DNA from: Bacillota bacterium
GTDB lineage: Bacteria > Bacillota > Clostridia > Lachnospirales > Lachnospiraceae
NCBI GenBank assembly: GCA_023408815.1
Contig: JAEYJO010000049.1
Span: 1-64,000 of the forward strand
Direction of reading: 5' to 3'
Length of the DNA: 64,000 bases
The notes beneath the pieces were generated by a model. The model was not told where the DNA came from. It searched no databases and saw only the letters and a list, made by a program, of their open reading frames with translations. Below, one piece after another: positions 51,608-61,777 of the stretch. The position numbers and the translations under genes were made by a program. Numbering within the stretch: position 1 is the stretch's first letter; every line of letters starts with the position of its first letter.

Positions 51608-52687
51608 ATGAGTACATTAAGTGTGAATCCCAGAATATTACATAACATTGAAAAAATACGAAAATCTTTGAAAGAAGGTCAGCTTTCGATAGAAGAGCTC
51701 CCAATAAAAACGATAGATAATTTGCTGGAGATTACAATGGGGGAAGCGTTTTGGGCGGAAAGAAAAAATATAAAGGGCGAAATGCATGCGGCACTTCCAG
51801 AGGTATATAAGAAGTTATTCAGGGATTTGGCAGAGGAAAAGGACGTAAGAGGCTGTGTGGATTTGCTTGCGCTTTTTGAAAGCCAGTATAAAAGTTTATA
51901 TAACCTATTGACCATACAGGAACACTATCAGAGTAATGCAAAGGAAATAGGGACGGCATGGTCGGAATTACAATATGAACTTCATGAGAAGCGGCAGGGA
52001 TATTGGGAGGGAAATATAGAACCTTTGCCGTGTAGAAGGGGAGTTGTTTATACGTGCTTATTCGGTGAAGGTGCGCAGGTAAAAGAACCGATATATAAAA
52101 ATGCTTTTTGGGATTATATTTGTTTTACGGATCAAAAGACCAAATGGGGAAAGAAAGAAGGAGTCTGGCTTTTTCTGGAGCCGAAGGGAGGAGAAAACTG
52201 GGACAGCAATTTGCTTACCGATTATTATATGATCAATTCTCATAAAGTATTTCCGGATTATGACTTCAGCATATGGATAGATCCTCAGATGCATATTGTA
52301 GGGGAGTTGGAACAGTGGTATGAGGATTATGGAAAGAGTGCCTCTTTTTTGGCTTTTCCGGATTCCCGAAGCGATAGTATTTATAACATTATCAGCACGA
52401 ATCTTAAAGAAGACGACAGAAATATAACGAATCGAAAGAAGATATATCGCTACCGGAAAGAAGGCTATCCTGAGCGGCATGGCTTGATAGATTTTCGATG
52501 TATTTACAAAAATCATAGAGATGAAATATTGTGTAAAGTGTTAGAGGATTGGTGGAAAGAAGTAGTACAAGAAACGGTTTTCGGGAAGTATGGATTTAAT
52601 TATGCAGCCTGGAAAAATGATTTTAAGTTTGCTCTTTGTAATCAATTCAGCGAAGATAACTGGTATGTAATTTATGCAGAACGATAA
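51608..52687 (+). CDS. DUF616-like glycosyltransferase-domain protein
   Basis: A 359-residue protein. After a helical N-terminal section of about 140 residues, a domain resembling DUF616/TOD1-type putative glycosyltransferases begins with VVYTCLFGEGAQVKEP and YICFTDQ. It continues with YKVFPDYDFSIWIDP-type segments that include a D-x-D-like site. The function is not established for the bacterial members. It is in the middle of the glycosylation operon, 18 bp after the second CgeB-like gene. Confidence 0.65.
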   Translation: MSTLSVNPRILHNIEKIRKSLKEGQLSIEELPIKTIDNLLEITMGEAFWAERKNIKGEMHAALPEVYKKLFRDLAEEKDVRGCVDLLALFESQYKSLYNLLTIQEHYQSNAKEIGTAWSELQYELHEKRQGYWEGNIEPLPCRRGVVYTCLFGEGAQVKEPIYKNAFWDYICFTDQKTKWGKKEGVWLFLEPKGGENWDSNLLTDYYMINSHKVFPDYDFSIWIDPQMHIVGELEQWYEDYGKSASFLAFPDSRSDSIYNIISTNLKEDDRNITNRKKIYRYRKEGYPERHGLIDFRCIYKNHRDEILCKVLEDWWKEVVQETVFGKYGFNYAAWKNDFKFALCNQFSEDNWYVIYAER

Positions 52688-52710
52688 AAGCAGGAGTGGA
52701 GAGGAATAAG

Positions 52711-53643
52711 ATGCTTAAGTTTGAGGATGGTTTTTTCACTGGCGAATGGAAAGAAGATTTTTTTGTGACAGGAGAAATGAAGCGTGTATGGGCAGCACAA
52801 TTGGAAGTGTTAATGGCTATTGATAAAGTATGCAAGAAAAATGGGATTCAATATTATGCAGATTCCGGAACACTATTAGGTGCAGTAAGGCATAAAGGAT
52901 ATATTCCCTGGGATGATGATTTTGATATTTCGATGAAAAGGGAAGATTATAACAAGTTTATGCATTGCGCATTAAGAGAGCTGCTTCCTTTTTCCTATGT
53001 TCTAGGACATCCAAGCCTTAATAATGGTTGGGAACAGCCATTTATGCGTTTGGTCAACAGCACACAAATGAGCTTTAATCAAACACATTTGGAACGATGG
53101 CACGGATGCCCGTGGGTAGTTGGAGTTGATATATTTCCTTTGGATTATATACCTGATAATAAAGATGAAAAAAACGCTTTGTTAGATTTATATTATTTAA
53201 TACGTTTAGTGATCTGTAATATAAAAGAAGGTGATATGGAAGAGGAAATGAAAGCGGAAATTGAAGCGGGGCTGTTGGAAATAGAAGAAATATGTAAGAT
53301 TAAAGTGGATAGGAATCATATCAAATCCGAACTTCTGATATTGATTGACAGACTCTCCCAAGTATATAAAGCTGAGGAATGTGAAGAAATAGCAAAGCTT
53401 TCATTTGTAGGTGATGACAAAACAGTAATATATAAAAAAGAATGGTATGAGGAATGCGTGATGCTCCCCTTTGAAAATATAATGCTTCCGATACCAAAAG
53501 AATATGATAATATATTGAGGACTTGTTATGGAGATTACATGACTCCTAAGAGAGGTGGTAATTCTCATAATTATCCTTATTTTGGCCGACAAAAAAAGCG
53601 GTGGGAAGAATGGATAACTAAAAACGCCAAGAGAGAGGAATGA
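52711..53643 (+). CDS. LicD-family phosphotransferase
   Basis: LicD proteins transfer a phospho-substituent, such as phosphocholine from a CDP donor, to a glycan (310 residues). The signature YADSGTLLGAVRHKGYIPWDDDFDI is present (split; about residues 47-72) with the metal-binding DDDFD, followed by VGVDIFPLDYIPD. The ATG at 52711 has GAGAGGA five bases upstream. With the cytidylyltransferase fusion at 59660 it supplies both steps needed to attach a CDP-activated group to the flagellar glycan. One base separates it from the next gene. Confidence 0.88.
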   Translation: MLKFEDGFFTGEWKEDFFVTGEMKRVWAAQLEVLMAIDKVCKKNGIQYYADSGTLLGAVRHKGYIPWDDDFDISMKREDYNKFMHCALRELLPFSYVLGHPSLNNGWEQPFMRLVNSTQMSFNQTHLERWHGCPWVVGVDIFPLDYIPDNKDEKNALLDLYYLIRLVICNIKEGDMEEEMKAEIEAGLLEIEEICKIKVDRNHIKSELLILIDRLSQVYKAEECEEIAKLSFVGDDKTVIYKKEWYEECVMLPFENIMLPIPKEYDNILRTCYGDYMTPKRGGNSHNYPYFGRQKKRWEEWITKNAKREE

Positions 53644-53644
53644 T

Positions 53645-56600
53645 ATGACAAAGATTTCCGTCTGTATTATTGCGAAAAACGAAGAGAAAACAATTGAGAG
53701 GTGTTTGGCGTCTTTGCTGCCTTATCAATTTGAGATCATTGTGGTAGATACCGGATCTACGGATAGAACGAAGGAAATAGCGAGTAAGTTTACCGACCGG
53801 ATCTATGATTTTTCGTGGTGTGATGATTTTAGTGCGGCGAGAAATTTTTCGGTAGATAAGGCGGACAATGATTGGGTATTCTGTATAGATAGTGACGAAT
53901 ATTTAACAAATTACGATACAGGGTTAATCTGCTCTCTGTTATTAGATCATGAATTATCGCTTGGTTATATTATACAGAGAAATGCAATGCGCGTAGAGTC
54001 GGAGCAAGGCGTTTCTTTTATTAACGGACCGGTAGCGCGAGTATTTAATAGAAAGTATTATCGATTCTCGGGAGCGATTCATGAGCAGCTAGTGCCAATA
54101 GACCCTAAGGCTGCAGGGGTGAGATTTGATACCGGGATAGTAGTGCTGCATTCGGGCTATGATTTGCAAGATGACATGATGAATCAAAAACAATGGCGCA
54201 ATATTACACTTTTGAAGAAGAATTTGGATTCCTGTTCTCTCGTGGAAAAGCCATATTATTATTTTCAGCTGGGAAAGTCATATTCTTCGTTGAAGACTGA
54301 CTCTGCGGAGCAGATGAAAGAATATAAGCAAAAAGCATATGAATATTATAAAGAGGCGCTTAGTTATTCCATCGACCCGGAAGAAATTTATTATAAGATG
54401 CTGATTGTTAAATATGGTTATGCACTTTATGACAAGAAGCGATCGGGAGAAGCGATTTCTTATCTTGAGTGTTGTAACAGTATTCTTTTCAAGAATGCTG
54501 ATTTCGTGTTCTTATTAGGTGTTTTGTATAGCAGTGTCGGCCGTTATGAAGAATCGATAGAAGCGTTTCGAAAAGCCTTATCTTTAGAAGAGGCCTATAC
54601 AGAGGGGACGAATGGATATCTTTGTCACTATAATTTGGGAAAGATTTTTGAAAGATTCGGCAATTGGGGAGAGGCATCGGATTCTTATTTCCGGTGTAAA
54701 GACTATTATGATGCAGCGAAACGTTTCGAGGAGATGATACACAAAAAAGAGCAGCAGCTTTCCTTTTCTATTGTAATAATCGGAAGAAATGAAGAGAAGC
54801 ATATCGATGAATGCTTGTCACGCCTTGTGCTGCTGAACGGGGAGATCATATTTGTAGATACGGGCTCCGAGGATAGCACCGTCCGTATAGCCTCCAGATT
54901 CACAAAGAATATTTATGCTTTTGAGTGGAGCAATGATTTCAGTGCGGCGCGAAACTTTGCGATCAGTAAAGCTAGTAATGATATTATCTTGTCTGTGGAT
55001 TGTGATGAATATTTGGATGTTTCCGACTGGAAGAAAGAAACATTATTTGATCTGATATTAGAGTTTAATGCTTCTCAAATAGGAATGGTTCAAGTGTGTA
55101 ATCCCTATAGAGAAGGCGGAGAGGGAATGTCTATTGCAACTGAAAGGGTCGGACGCTTATTTAACCGTAGATATATACATTATGAAGGAAGTATACACGA
55201 ACAGCTGGAGTCCATTTCCGGCGCCGGTTTAACATTTATATCTATTCCCCTTCGCTTCTATCATGCAGGATATGAAAGCAGCACGATCCGAAGACAAAAG
55301 GCGATGCGGAATATTCCGCTGCTAGAAGAAGCATTGAGGAAAGACCCTTCCAATCCATATTTATTTTTCCAGTTGGGACAGACTTATTTTGGAATGGATG
55401 ATTATGAAAATGCATTGCTTTATTTTGAAAAAGGCCTGGGATTCGATGTAAATGAACGGGAAGATTATGTTCAGACGATGGTGGAGTCCTACGGATATTG
55501 CCTGTTAAATTTGCGAAGATATGAGGAAGCAATGCAGCTGGAAGGTATCTATGATACCTTTTGCAAGCGCGCGGATTTTGTTTTCCTGATGGGGCTTATT
55601 TATATGAATAACGCCCTCTTTGCGGAAGCGGTCGAACAGTTTCAGAAGGCAACAGCGATTGTAGAATACGTGGTAGATGGAGTAAACAGCTATAAAGCTA
55701 ATTATAATATAGGTGTTATCTTAGAATGTATGAAAGAAACAGAAGCAGCGGTTGGCAGTTATAAAAGATGCGGGAACTATCCGCCGGCAATGGAACGAAT
55801 CGCATATCTTGAGAAGATATCGCAAGATGTGCCTCAGCCTATTTTAATTTATAAAACAGACGATACTTGTTATAACATTTTGAATATGTTTGCGGAGCAG
55901 TTAGCGAACGCTTTGTCTGCGTACGGACAAACGGTAGAAATATTCGATGTACAAAAGGAGGGTAATTCTGCACTAACGCAATTTGCGGGAAGAAAATTTA
56001 AAGCGATTATCGGAATTCAGACTTACGTATTTTCGATTATGATGCAGGATAATGTGACCAATCTGCATGATTTAATAGAAGGACCGAAATACAATATGAT
56101 TTTAGATCATCCGGCATGGCTGAAGGAGCATTTTGCAAATGCGCCGAAGAATTATCATTTACTGATTCACGATAGAAATTACCTATCCTTCGCCGATCGA
56201 TATTTTAAAAATATAGGGAAGAATTATCACTTTTTTCCTGCGGGAATACAAGCGGACAATATTAATGATGATGAAAAGAAATATGATATTTCTTTTGTCG
56301 GTACTTATCGTGATTACAGAGAACGTCTGAATATTATCAGAACCTATGGACGCAAACAAAGATATTTAATAAACCGTTATATGATAAAAATGAAACACTC
56401 CCCGAATATGCCGGCGGAAGGAGCTTTCCTGCAGGTGCTGGATGATTATGGCTTAAAGGTAAGTGATGCGGACTTCTTGGATCTCTTTTATGAGTCAAGA
56501 CAGGCATATTTTGCCGTCATGTGCTATTATAGAGAGAAAGTGATTTCTGCCTTATTAGATAATGGAATACAGATTCATGTGTTCGGTGAAAGCTGGAAAG

Positions 56601-56998
56601 ATGCGACTTTCTCTAATCACACAAATCTTGTCTCTCATTCGAGCCTCACTCCGGAAGAGAGCCTTGGGGTGATGAAGGCATCGAAAATCTCACTTAATAT
56701 TATGTCATGGCATAAGGATGGATTTACAGAGCGGATTGCAAATGCGATGCTTGCATCTTCGGTTGTTTTATCCGATAGAAGTACATATTTATCCGAAGAG
56801 TTTAAAGAAGGAGAAGAGATAGTCCTTTTTGATTTGGAACAGCTTGCTGAGCTTCCGGAACTTGTACGGCTTTTGCTGAAAGATGGCGGAAGGCTGAGAC
56901 GAATTGCGCAAGCGGGATATGAAAAAGCCGTACAAAAGCATTTGTGGATACATAGGGGAGAAAATCTACTCAATATCATAGAGGAAAATGAGCCATAG
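53645..56998 (+). CDS. Giant triple-module glycosyltransferase (GT2-TPR-GT2-TPR-GT group 1)
   Basis: One 1117-residue polypeptide. Module 1 (about 3-230) is a GT2 domain with SVCIIAKNEEKTIERCL, VVDTGSTDRT and the DxD site CIDSDEYL. TPR-like repeats follow. Module 2 (about 372-590) is a second GT2 domain with IVIIGRNEEKHIDECL, FVDTGSEDST and SVDCDEYL. More TPR-like repeats follow. Module 3 (about 735-1117) is a CgeB-like GT-B domain with DISFVGTYRDYRERL and ASKISLNIMSWHKDGFTERIANAM. All three catalytic modules keep their motifs, so it could build a trisaccharide processively or sit as the scaffold of the glycosylation machine. Confidence 0.88.
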   Translation: MTKISVCIIAKNEEKTIERCLASLLPYQFEIIVVDTGSTDRTKEIASKFTDRIYDFSWCDDFSAARNFSVDKADNDWVFCIDSDEYLTNYDTGLICSLLLDHELSLGYIIQRNAMRVESEQGVSFINGPVARVFNRKYYRFSGAIHEQLVPIDPKAAGVRFDTGIVVLHSGYDLQDDMMNQKQWRNITLLKKNLDSCSLVEKPYYYFQLGKSYSSLKTDSAEQMKEYKQKAYEYYKEALSYSIDPEEIYYKMLIVKYGYALYDKKRSGEAISYLECCNSILFKNADFVFLLGVLYSSVGRYEESIEAFRKALSLEEAYTEGTNGYLCHYNLGKIFERFGNWGEASDSYFRCKDYYDAAKRFEEMIHKKEQQLSFSIVIIGRNEEKHIDECLSRLVLLNGEIIFVDTGSEDSTVRIASRFTKNIYAFEWSNDFSAARNFAISKASNDIILSVDCDEYLDVSDWKKETLFDLILEFNASQIGMVQVCNPYREGGEGMSIATERVGRLFNRRYIHYEGSIHEQLESISGAGLTFISIPLRFYHAGYESSTIRRQKAMRNIPLLEEALRKDPSNPYLFFQLGQTYFGMDDYENALLYFEKGLGFDVNEREDYVQTMVESYGYCLLNLRRYEEAMQLEGIYDTFCKRADFVFLMGLIYMNNALFAEAVEQFQKATAIVEYVVDGVNSYKANYNIGVILECMKETEAAVGSYKRCGNYPPAMERIAYLEKISQDVPQPILIYKTDDTCYNILNMFAEQLANALSAYGQTVEIFDVQKEGNSALTQFAGRKFKAIIGIQTYVFSIMMQDNVTNLHDLIEGPKYNMILDHPAWLKEHFANAPKNYHLLIHDRNYLSFADRYFKNIGKNYHFFPAGIQADNINDDEKKYDISFVGTYRDYRERLNIIRTYGRKQRYLINRYMIKMKHSPNMPAEGAFLQVLDDYGLKVSDADFLDLFYESRQAYFAVMCYYREKVISALLDNGIQIHVFGESWKDATFSNHTNLVSHSSLTPEESLGVMKASKISLNIMSWHKDGFTERIANAMLASSVVLSDRSTYLSEEFKEGEEIVLFDLEQLAELPELVRLLLKDGGRLRRIAQAGYEKAVQKHLWIHRGENLLNIIEENEP

Positions 56999-57022
56999 GA
57001 TAAGAGGGACGGGAGATAATAT

Positions 57023-58096
57023 ATGTTAAAAATATTGCTGATAGAAAGCGATCATTTGATGGAAGAATATATAAAAGGTCAATTAGAAGCAAATGATTGC
57101 AATGTGGAGATTTATCCATGGATTTCGCATAGAGAGAATCGGGAAAATAAGGGATTGCAGGAGAGATTGGAAGAAAGACTGGAAAAAGGTATTTACCACT
57201 TTGTATTTTCTATTGATTACGATCCATCTATTTCTTTAGCATGCAGCGCCTATGGGACGAAATACGCATCATGGATTTATGACAATACAGCATTTGCTAA
57301 TAATGTTAAGAATCTGGGAGATTATATCAACTATGCTTTTTTGAGCGATTATTCATTGTATCAGCAATTGGCGAATCAGGGATGCCGGAGTGTATACTAT
57401 CTTCCGCTGGAGGTGCCAAATAGTATTGATAATTATGGACAATATATAAAGTTCATGAAAACGGTGCTGTTTAAAGAAGGAGAATTGGAAATCTTTGAAA
57501 CAATATTACAATTGGAAATGGTAAGAAAAAGTAACGGCAATCGATGCTGGATTCGGGAGATGAATGCTTGCGCTCATGATTTTGATCAGGTAAAGGAGAA
57601 TACAGCGGATGATATCTACGAGTTAATGCGAGGAGAAGAGAAGCTGGTGTATCGATTGAAGGTGCAGCTGATAAATTATTTGAATGCGTTACTCAAAGTG
57701 AAATATACAAATATTCTTTCGGAGATTATGGTTTGGTATAGGCGGCAATTTACAGGTGAATTACGAACGTTTTGCTGGGAGTTTAATTGTCTGCTTATTT
57801 TCCTAAATATTTCTCTCGAAGAAATGCATGCGACAGGAGAATTGGAATGTCCGGGTATCTTGCAATACGATGGGATAGGAGATATGTGCCACGTATATTT
57901 GCAAACCGTTTTTTACCTTCGAAGAATGGAATATGAGATAGAAACGGGGAATGAAGAGGAGATTCTTTCTTATTTCAATCAAAGAAAATTAACGGAAATC
58001 GCCCTAGAGCATATTATACGCGAGGGCCGGATATATGATAAAGAAAAAGTGAGAAATCGATTGCTGGAGTTAAAGAGGAGATATCAGAATGAATGA
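57023..58096 (+). CDS. DUF3880-like N-terminal domain protein without transferase domain
   Basis: A 357-residue protein of unknown role. Its first 130 residues (LKILLIESDHLMEEYI, FVFSIDYDPSISLAC, ASWIYDNTAF) match the N-terminal domain of the CgeB-like proteins at 49234 and 50411. The GT-B catalytic half is replaced by an unrelated helical region of about 220 residues with no motif I recognise. It may be a regulatory or scaffold partner that pairs with the CgeB-like enzymes. It overlaps the following gene by 8 nt. Confidence 0.6.
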   Translation: MLKILLIESDHLMEEYIKGQLEANDCNVEIYPWISHRENRENKGLQERLEERLEKGIYHFVFSIDYDPSISLACSAYGTKYASWIYDNTAFANNVKNLGDYINYAFLSDYSLYQQLANQGCRSVYYLPLEVPNSIDNYGQYIKFMKTVLFKEGELEIFETILQLEMVRKSNGNRCWIREMNACAHDFDQVKENTADDIYELMRGEEKLVYRLKVQLINYLNALLKVKYTNILSEIMVWYRRQFTGELRTFCWEFNCLLIFLNISLEEMHATGELECPGILQYDGIGDMCHVYLQTVFYLRRMEYEIETGNEEEILSYFNQRKLTEIALEHIIREGRIYDKEKVRNRLLELKRRYQNE

Positions 58097-59648
58097 AAAG
58101 AAAATCTGCTTTATAATTTGTACTAACGATGATTTCTTCTTTTCTGAGTGTATAAAATATATTCAGCGGTTGGAAGTGCCGGAAGGTATAGAAATTGACT
58201 TGATGGAAATACGGGATGCGATATCTATGACTGCCGGATACAATGAAGGGATGCGAAGCAGTGATGCTAAATATAAGGTATATATGCATCAGGATGTATT
58301 TATACGAAATAAATATTTTATCTGCGATATATTGGATCTCTTTGCAAAGAATGAAGGAATTGGCTTGATTGGATTAGTAGGGAGTCCTGTTCTTCCGGCT
58401 AATGGCGTTATGTGGCATGGAAAACGAATCTTTGGAGATGAGGAGATATCTTCTGGTGGATGCCGAAACTGTGTAAAAGAAAATGGTTATTGGGAAGTAG
58501 AAGCGGTGGATGGACTTCTTATGGCTACACAATATGATGTACCTTGGAGAGAGGATTTATTCGATGGATGGGACTTTTATGATATATCCCAATGTTATGA
58601 AATGCAAAGAGCAGGATACATGACCGTAGTTCCGGCACAGAAGGAGCCGTGGTTTATCCATGATGACAAGGAAGTTACTAATTTGTGGAATCATAATAAG
58701 TACAGACAGAAGTTTTTAATAGAATATGGCGATGAAATGCGCGCGAAGCATATATGCGGCAAGGAGAAGGAAATAAACGACAGTGAGAAGCCTCTGGTTA
58801 GTGTGATCATTCCAACGTATAATCGAAAAGGAACAATTAAAAGAGCCATAGACAGCGTATTGAATCAGACGTATAAGAATATCGAATTAATTATAGTTGA
58901 TGATTGTTCAACAGATGGAACACAAGAGTATCTAATGCGGGAATACGAAAAGATACAAAATATCGTATATGTAGTCAATGATGTGAATTTGGGAGGGAAT
59001 GAAGCAAGAAATATAGGGGTAACTTATTCTATGGGGGAATATATCGCTTTTCAAGATTCCGATGATGAATGGATGCTGGATAAAGTAGAGAAACAAATGA
59101 ATCTTATGCTGAAAGAAAAAACAGGAATGGTGTATTCCCGGTTTTTAATTCATTGCAAAGATGGGACGAAAAAAAGCTTTCCGCCTAATGCGTTGGAGAG
59201 AAAAGATATAACTGGGGATATGTTTAGAATGTTGCTGCTTAATCCTCTTATTGGAACACCTACGATGCTTATGAAAAAAAACTGTTTTGAAAACATCGGT
59301 GGATTTAATAAAAAATTATCATGTCTGCAGGATTATGAGTTTTCTATTCGCTTTTCCAGGCAATACAATATTTCGCTGTATGATGAAGTGCTGGTAAATG
59401 CTTATGAAACAGAGGGAAGTGTAGGAAAACAAAACGACGAAAAGATCAGAACCTTGTGTTACATAATGAAAGAATTCCGGGAGGACTATAAAGTTCTGGG
59501 ATTAAGAGAATATAGGATGAGTAGTGTATATAAGGAAGCAGAATTATACGGAAACGTTCATGTTCTTGAAGAGAGCGTAGAGATATTAAAGGAAGATCCG
59601 GTATATTATGATACGTATTCATTTTTAGCAGGGAATACCGGGGTATAG
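58089..59648 (+). CDS. Two-domain family-2 glycosyltransferase
   Basis: A 519-residue protein. The N-terminal domain (about 1-225) is of the Glyco_tranf_2_5 type (AGYNEGMRSSDAKYKVYMHQDVFI, then VDGLLMATQYDVPWRE). The C-terminal domain (about 235-519) is a classical GT2 fold with VSVIIPTYNRKGTIKRAIDS, IIVDDCSTDGTQEYL and the DxD site AFQDSDDEW. SD GAGGAGATA. Likely adds two residues to the same glycan. Confidence 0.87.
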   Translation: MNEKKICFIICTNDDFFFSECIKYIQRLEVPEGIEIDLMEIRDAISMTAGYNEGMRSSDAKYKVYMHQDVFIRNKYFICDILDLFAKNEGIGLIGLVGSPVLPANGVMWHGKRIFGDEEISSGGCRNCVKENGYWEVEAVDGLLMATQYDVPWREDLFDGWDFYDISQCYEMQRAGYMTVVPAQKEPWFIHDDKEVTNLWNHNKYRQKFLIEYGDEMRAKHICGKEKEINDSEKPLVSVIIPTYNRKGTIKRAIDSVLNQTYKNIELIIVDDCSTDGTQEYLMREYEKIQNIVYVVNDVNLGGNEARNIGVTYSMGEYIAFQDSDDEWMLDKVEKQMNLMLKEKTGMVYSRFLIHCKDGTKKSFPPNALERKDITGDMFRMLLLNPLIGTPTMLMKKNCFENIGGFNKKLSCLQDYEFSIRFSRQYNISLYDEVLVNAYETEGSVGKQNDEKIRTLCYIMKEFREDYKVLGLREYRMSSVYKEAELYGNVHVLEESVEILKEDPVYYDTYSFLAGNTGV

Positions 59649-59659
59649 AAAGGGGCATT

Positions 59660-61474
59660 ATGCAAGGACTTATTTTAGCGGCAGGCATGGGAAAGCGCCT
59701 GAAAGATCTGACTCAGGGGAATACGAAGTGTATGGTCAGGGTCAATGGTGTTACCATGATTGAAAGGGTACTTGGACAGCTTGAAAAACTACATCTTTCA
59801 CGAATTGTGATTGTAGTTGGTTACGAAGGAGAGAAGCTGATCGACTATATTAGCACTTTAGGGATTCAGACTCCGATTTGCCATGTAAACAACCCGATTT
59901 ACGACAAGACAAACAATATCTATTCATTGGCGTTAGCAAAGGACTATCTTTTGAAAGAGGATACGTTGCTTCTGGAGTCTGACCTGATTTTTGAGGACAG
60001 TGTCCTGCAGGTATTATTGGATGACCCAAGAGAAACTTTGGCTTTGGTCGATAAGTATGAGAGTTGGATGGACGGAACATGCGTCAAAATAGGTGAGGAT
60101 GATACCATAGAGGCATTTGTTCCGGGAAAGAAATTTGTATTTGAAGATATTCCACAATATTATAAGACTGTAAATATATACAAGTTTAGCCAACATTTTT
60201 CTGAGACTCACTATGTGCCTTTCCTAGAGGCTTATACGAAAGCCTTGGGCGATAATGAATATTACGAACAGGTTCTTAGAGTCATTACAATGCTGGATGA
60301 CCCGGAAATTAAAGCAAAGAAGCTGAATGGGCAACTTTGGTATGAGATCGATGATATTCAGGACCTGGATATAGCGTCTTCGATGTTTGCGCCGGATGCG
60401 GATGAGAAGGTGGCGAATATCCAGGCCCGGTACGGCGGCTATTGGAGATATCCGCACTTATTGGATTTTTGTTACCTAGTGAATCCATATTTTCCACCGC
60501 AGAAGCTGATGAATGAGATGAAGGCGAGCTTTGAGACATTTTTGACACAGTATCCATCCGGAATGGAGGTAAATAGCCTGTTAGCGGCTAAGAATTTTGG
60601 AATTCATCAGGAGCATGTGCTGGTCGGAAATGGAGCGTCAGAGCTTATTAAATGCCTGATGGAGAGGATTGCCGGAAAAGTCGGTTTTGTAAGGCCGACC
60701 TTTGAGGAATACTCGAGCCGCTATAACGAAAGCGATAGTGTGGTGTTTACTCCGTCAAATGAGAACTTCTCCTACACGGCAAGTGACTTGATGGAATACT
60801 TTAAAGACAGGGAGATCGGAGCACTTGTGCTGATCAATCCAGATAATCCGAGCGGAAACTATATTCCGAAAGCGGATGTTATCCGGCTGACAGAGTGGTG
60901 CGAAGAAGAGAATATTCAAATCATCGTAGATGAGTCCTTCGTTGATTTTTCGGATGAAGAAGACAGCACACTAATTCATGAGGAAATCATAGGCGATCAC
61001 AAGAACTTGGTAATTATAAAATCGATTTCTAAGTCCTATGGTGTTCCGGGTATCCGCCTTGGTATTTTAGTGTCTGCGGATGAAACTATGATTGCTTCTA
61101 TGAAAAAAGAGGTCGCAATCTGGAACATTAATTCCTTTGGTGAGTTCTATATGCAGATTGCGGAGAAATATAAAAATGATTATAGTGCCGGTTTGGCTAA
61201 ATTCAAAAAGGAACGGGAGAGGTTTATTGAGAAGTTAAATAGGATTACTGTGTTGAGAGTTGTTCCTTCACAGGCAAACTATGTAATGGTTGAGATAACG
61301 GGCGGAATGACTGCGAAGGAACTTACGAAGGTTTTACTGCTCAAATATAACCTGTTTATTAAGGACTTATCAAGGAAGGTAGTGCTGGATGACAGGCAGT
61401 TCATCAGACTGGCAATTCGGAATGAAGAAGATAACAATAAACTGGTAAAGGCACTTAAGGAAGTGTTGGAATAA
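59660..61474 (+). CDS. Cytidylyltransferase-PLP enzyme fusion (LicC/PntC-type plus class I/II aminotransferase or CobD-like decarboxylase)
   Basis: A 604-residue fusion. The N-terminal nucleotidyltransferase (about 1-235) has LILAAGMGKRLKDLT, the substrate lysine region NTKCMVRVNG and the metal-binding SDLIFED; the best matches are LicC-like phosphocholine or phosphonate cytidylyltransferases. The C-terminal fold-type-I PLP domain (about 255-604) has VGNGASELIKCLM, LINPDNPSGNYI, IIVDESFVDF and the PLP lysine in SISKSYGVPGIRLG. Fusions of this kind activate a phospho-amino compound as a CDP derivative. The PLP half could make it by transamination or by decarboxylating a phospho-amino acid. Confidence 0.85.
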   Translation: MQGLILAAGMGKRLKDLTQGNTKCMVRVNGVTMIERVLGQLEKLHLSRIVIVVGYEGEKLIDYISTLGIQTPICHVNNPIYDKTNNIYSLALAKDYLLKEDTLLLESDLIFEDSVLQVLLDDPRETLALVDKYESWMDGTCVKIGEDDTIEAFVPGKKFVFEDIPQYYKTVNIYKFSQHFSETHYVPFLEAYTKALGDNEYYEQVLRVITMLDDPEIKAKKLNGQLWYEIDDIQDLDIASSMFAPDADEKVANIQARYGGYWRYPHLLDFCYLVNPYFPPQKLMNEMKASFETFLTQYPSGMEVNSLLAAKNFGIHQEHVLVGNGASELIKCLMERIAGKVGFVRPTFEEYSSRYNESDSVVFTPSNENFSYTASDLMEYFKDREIGALVLINPDNPSGNYIPKADVIRLTEWCEEENIQIIVDESFVDFSDEEDSTLIHEEIIGDHKNLVIIKSISKSYGVPGIRLGILVSADETMIASMKKEVAIWNINSFGEFYMQIAEKYKNDYSAGLAKFKKERERFIEKLNRITVLRVVPSQANYVMVEITGGMTAKELTKVLLLKYNLFIKDLSRKVVLDDRQFIRLAIRNEEDNNKLVKALKEVLE

Positions 61475-61514
61475 TGTGTCTGATACAACATAGTCAGAGG
61501 GGAAAGGGTAAATT

Positions 61515-61755
61515 ATGAAGGTACTGTCGTTTGATGAAATAATCAGATATCCGGAAAGAAAGCCTGACCTGGATAACAGTTTCCGATGTGATAAGTGGAA
61601 CAAAGATCGGCAGGGAAAATAATAAGGAAAGGATTCCAGCCTATAACATTGGCTTTGCGCGATATTTATTTTGCGGGCAAAGGTTTACGGACTTGTAAGG
61701 AATGGCTGTGCAGAAACACCCTTGAAGGCGCTTGCAGAAAAGTTCTGAGTGTACA
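61515..61755 (+). pseudogene. Remnant of an ornithine cyclodeaminase/mu-crystallin family gene
   Basis: The start ATG at 61515 gives MKVLSFDEIIRYPERKP, resembling the N-terminus of this family, but the frame stops at 61622 after 35 codons. Bases 61608-61683 are strikingly similar to 63367-63446, the 3' part of the ornithine-cyclodeaminase fragment downstream (GRENN-ERI-AYNIG in both), with a 5-base gap that breaks the frame. Similarity continues to the last codons (GCAGAAAAGTTCTG at about 61732-61746). So the N-terminal start and the C-terminus of a copy remain, with the roughly 700-bp middle deleted. Confidence 0.7.
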
Positions 61756-61777
61756 ATGTTCAGAGCCGGTAAAAAAT

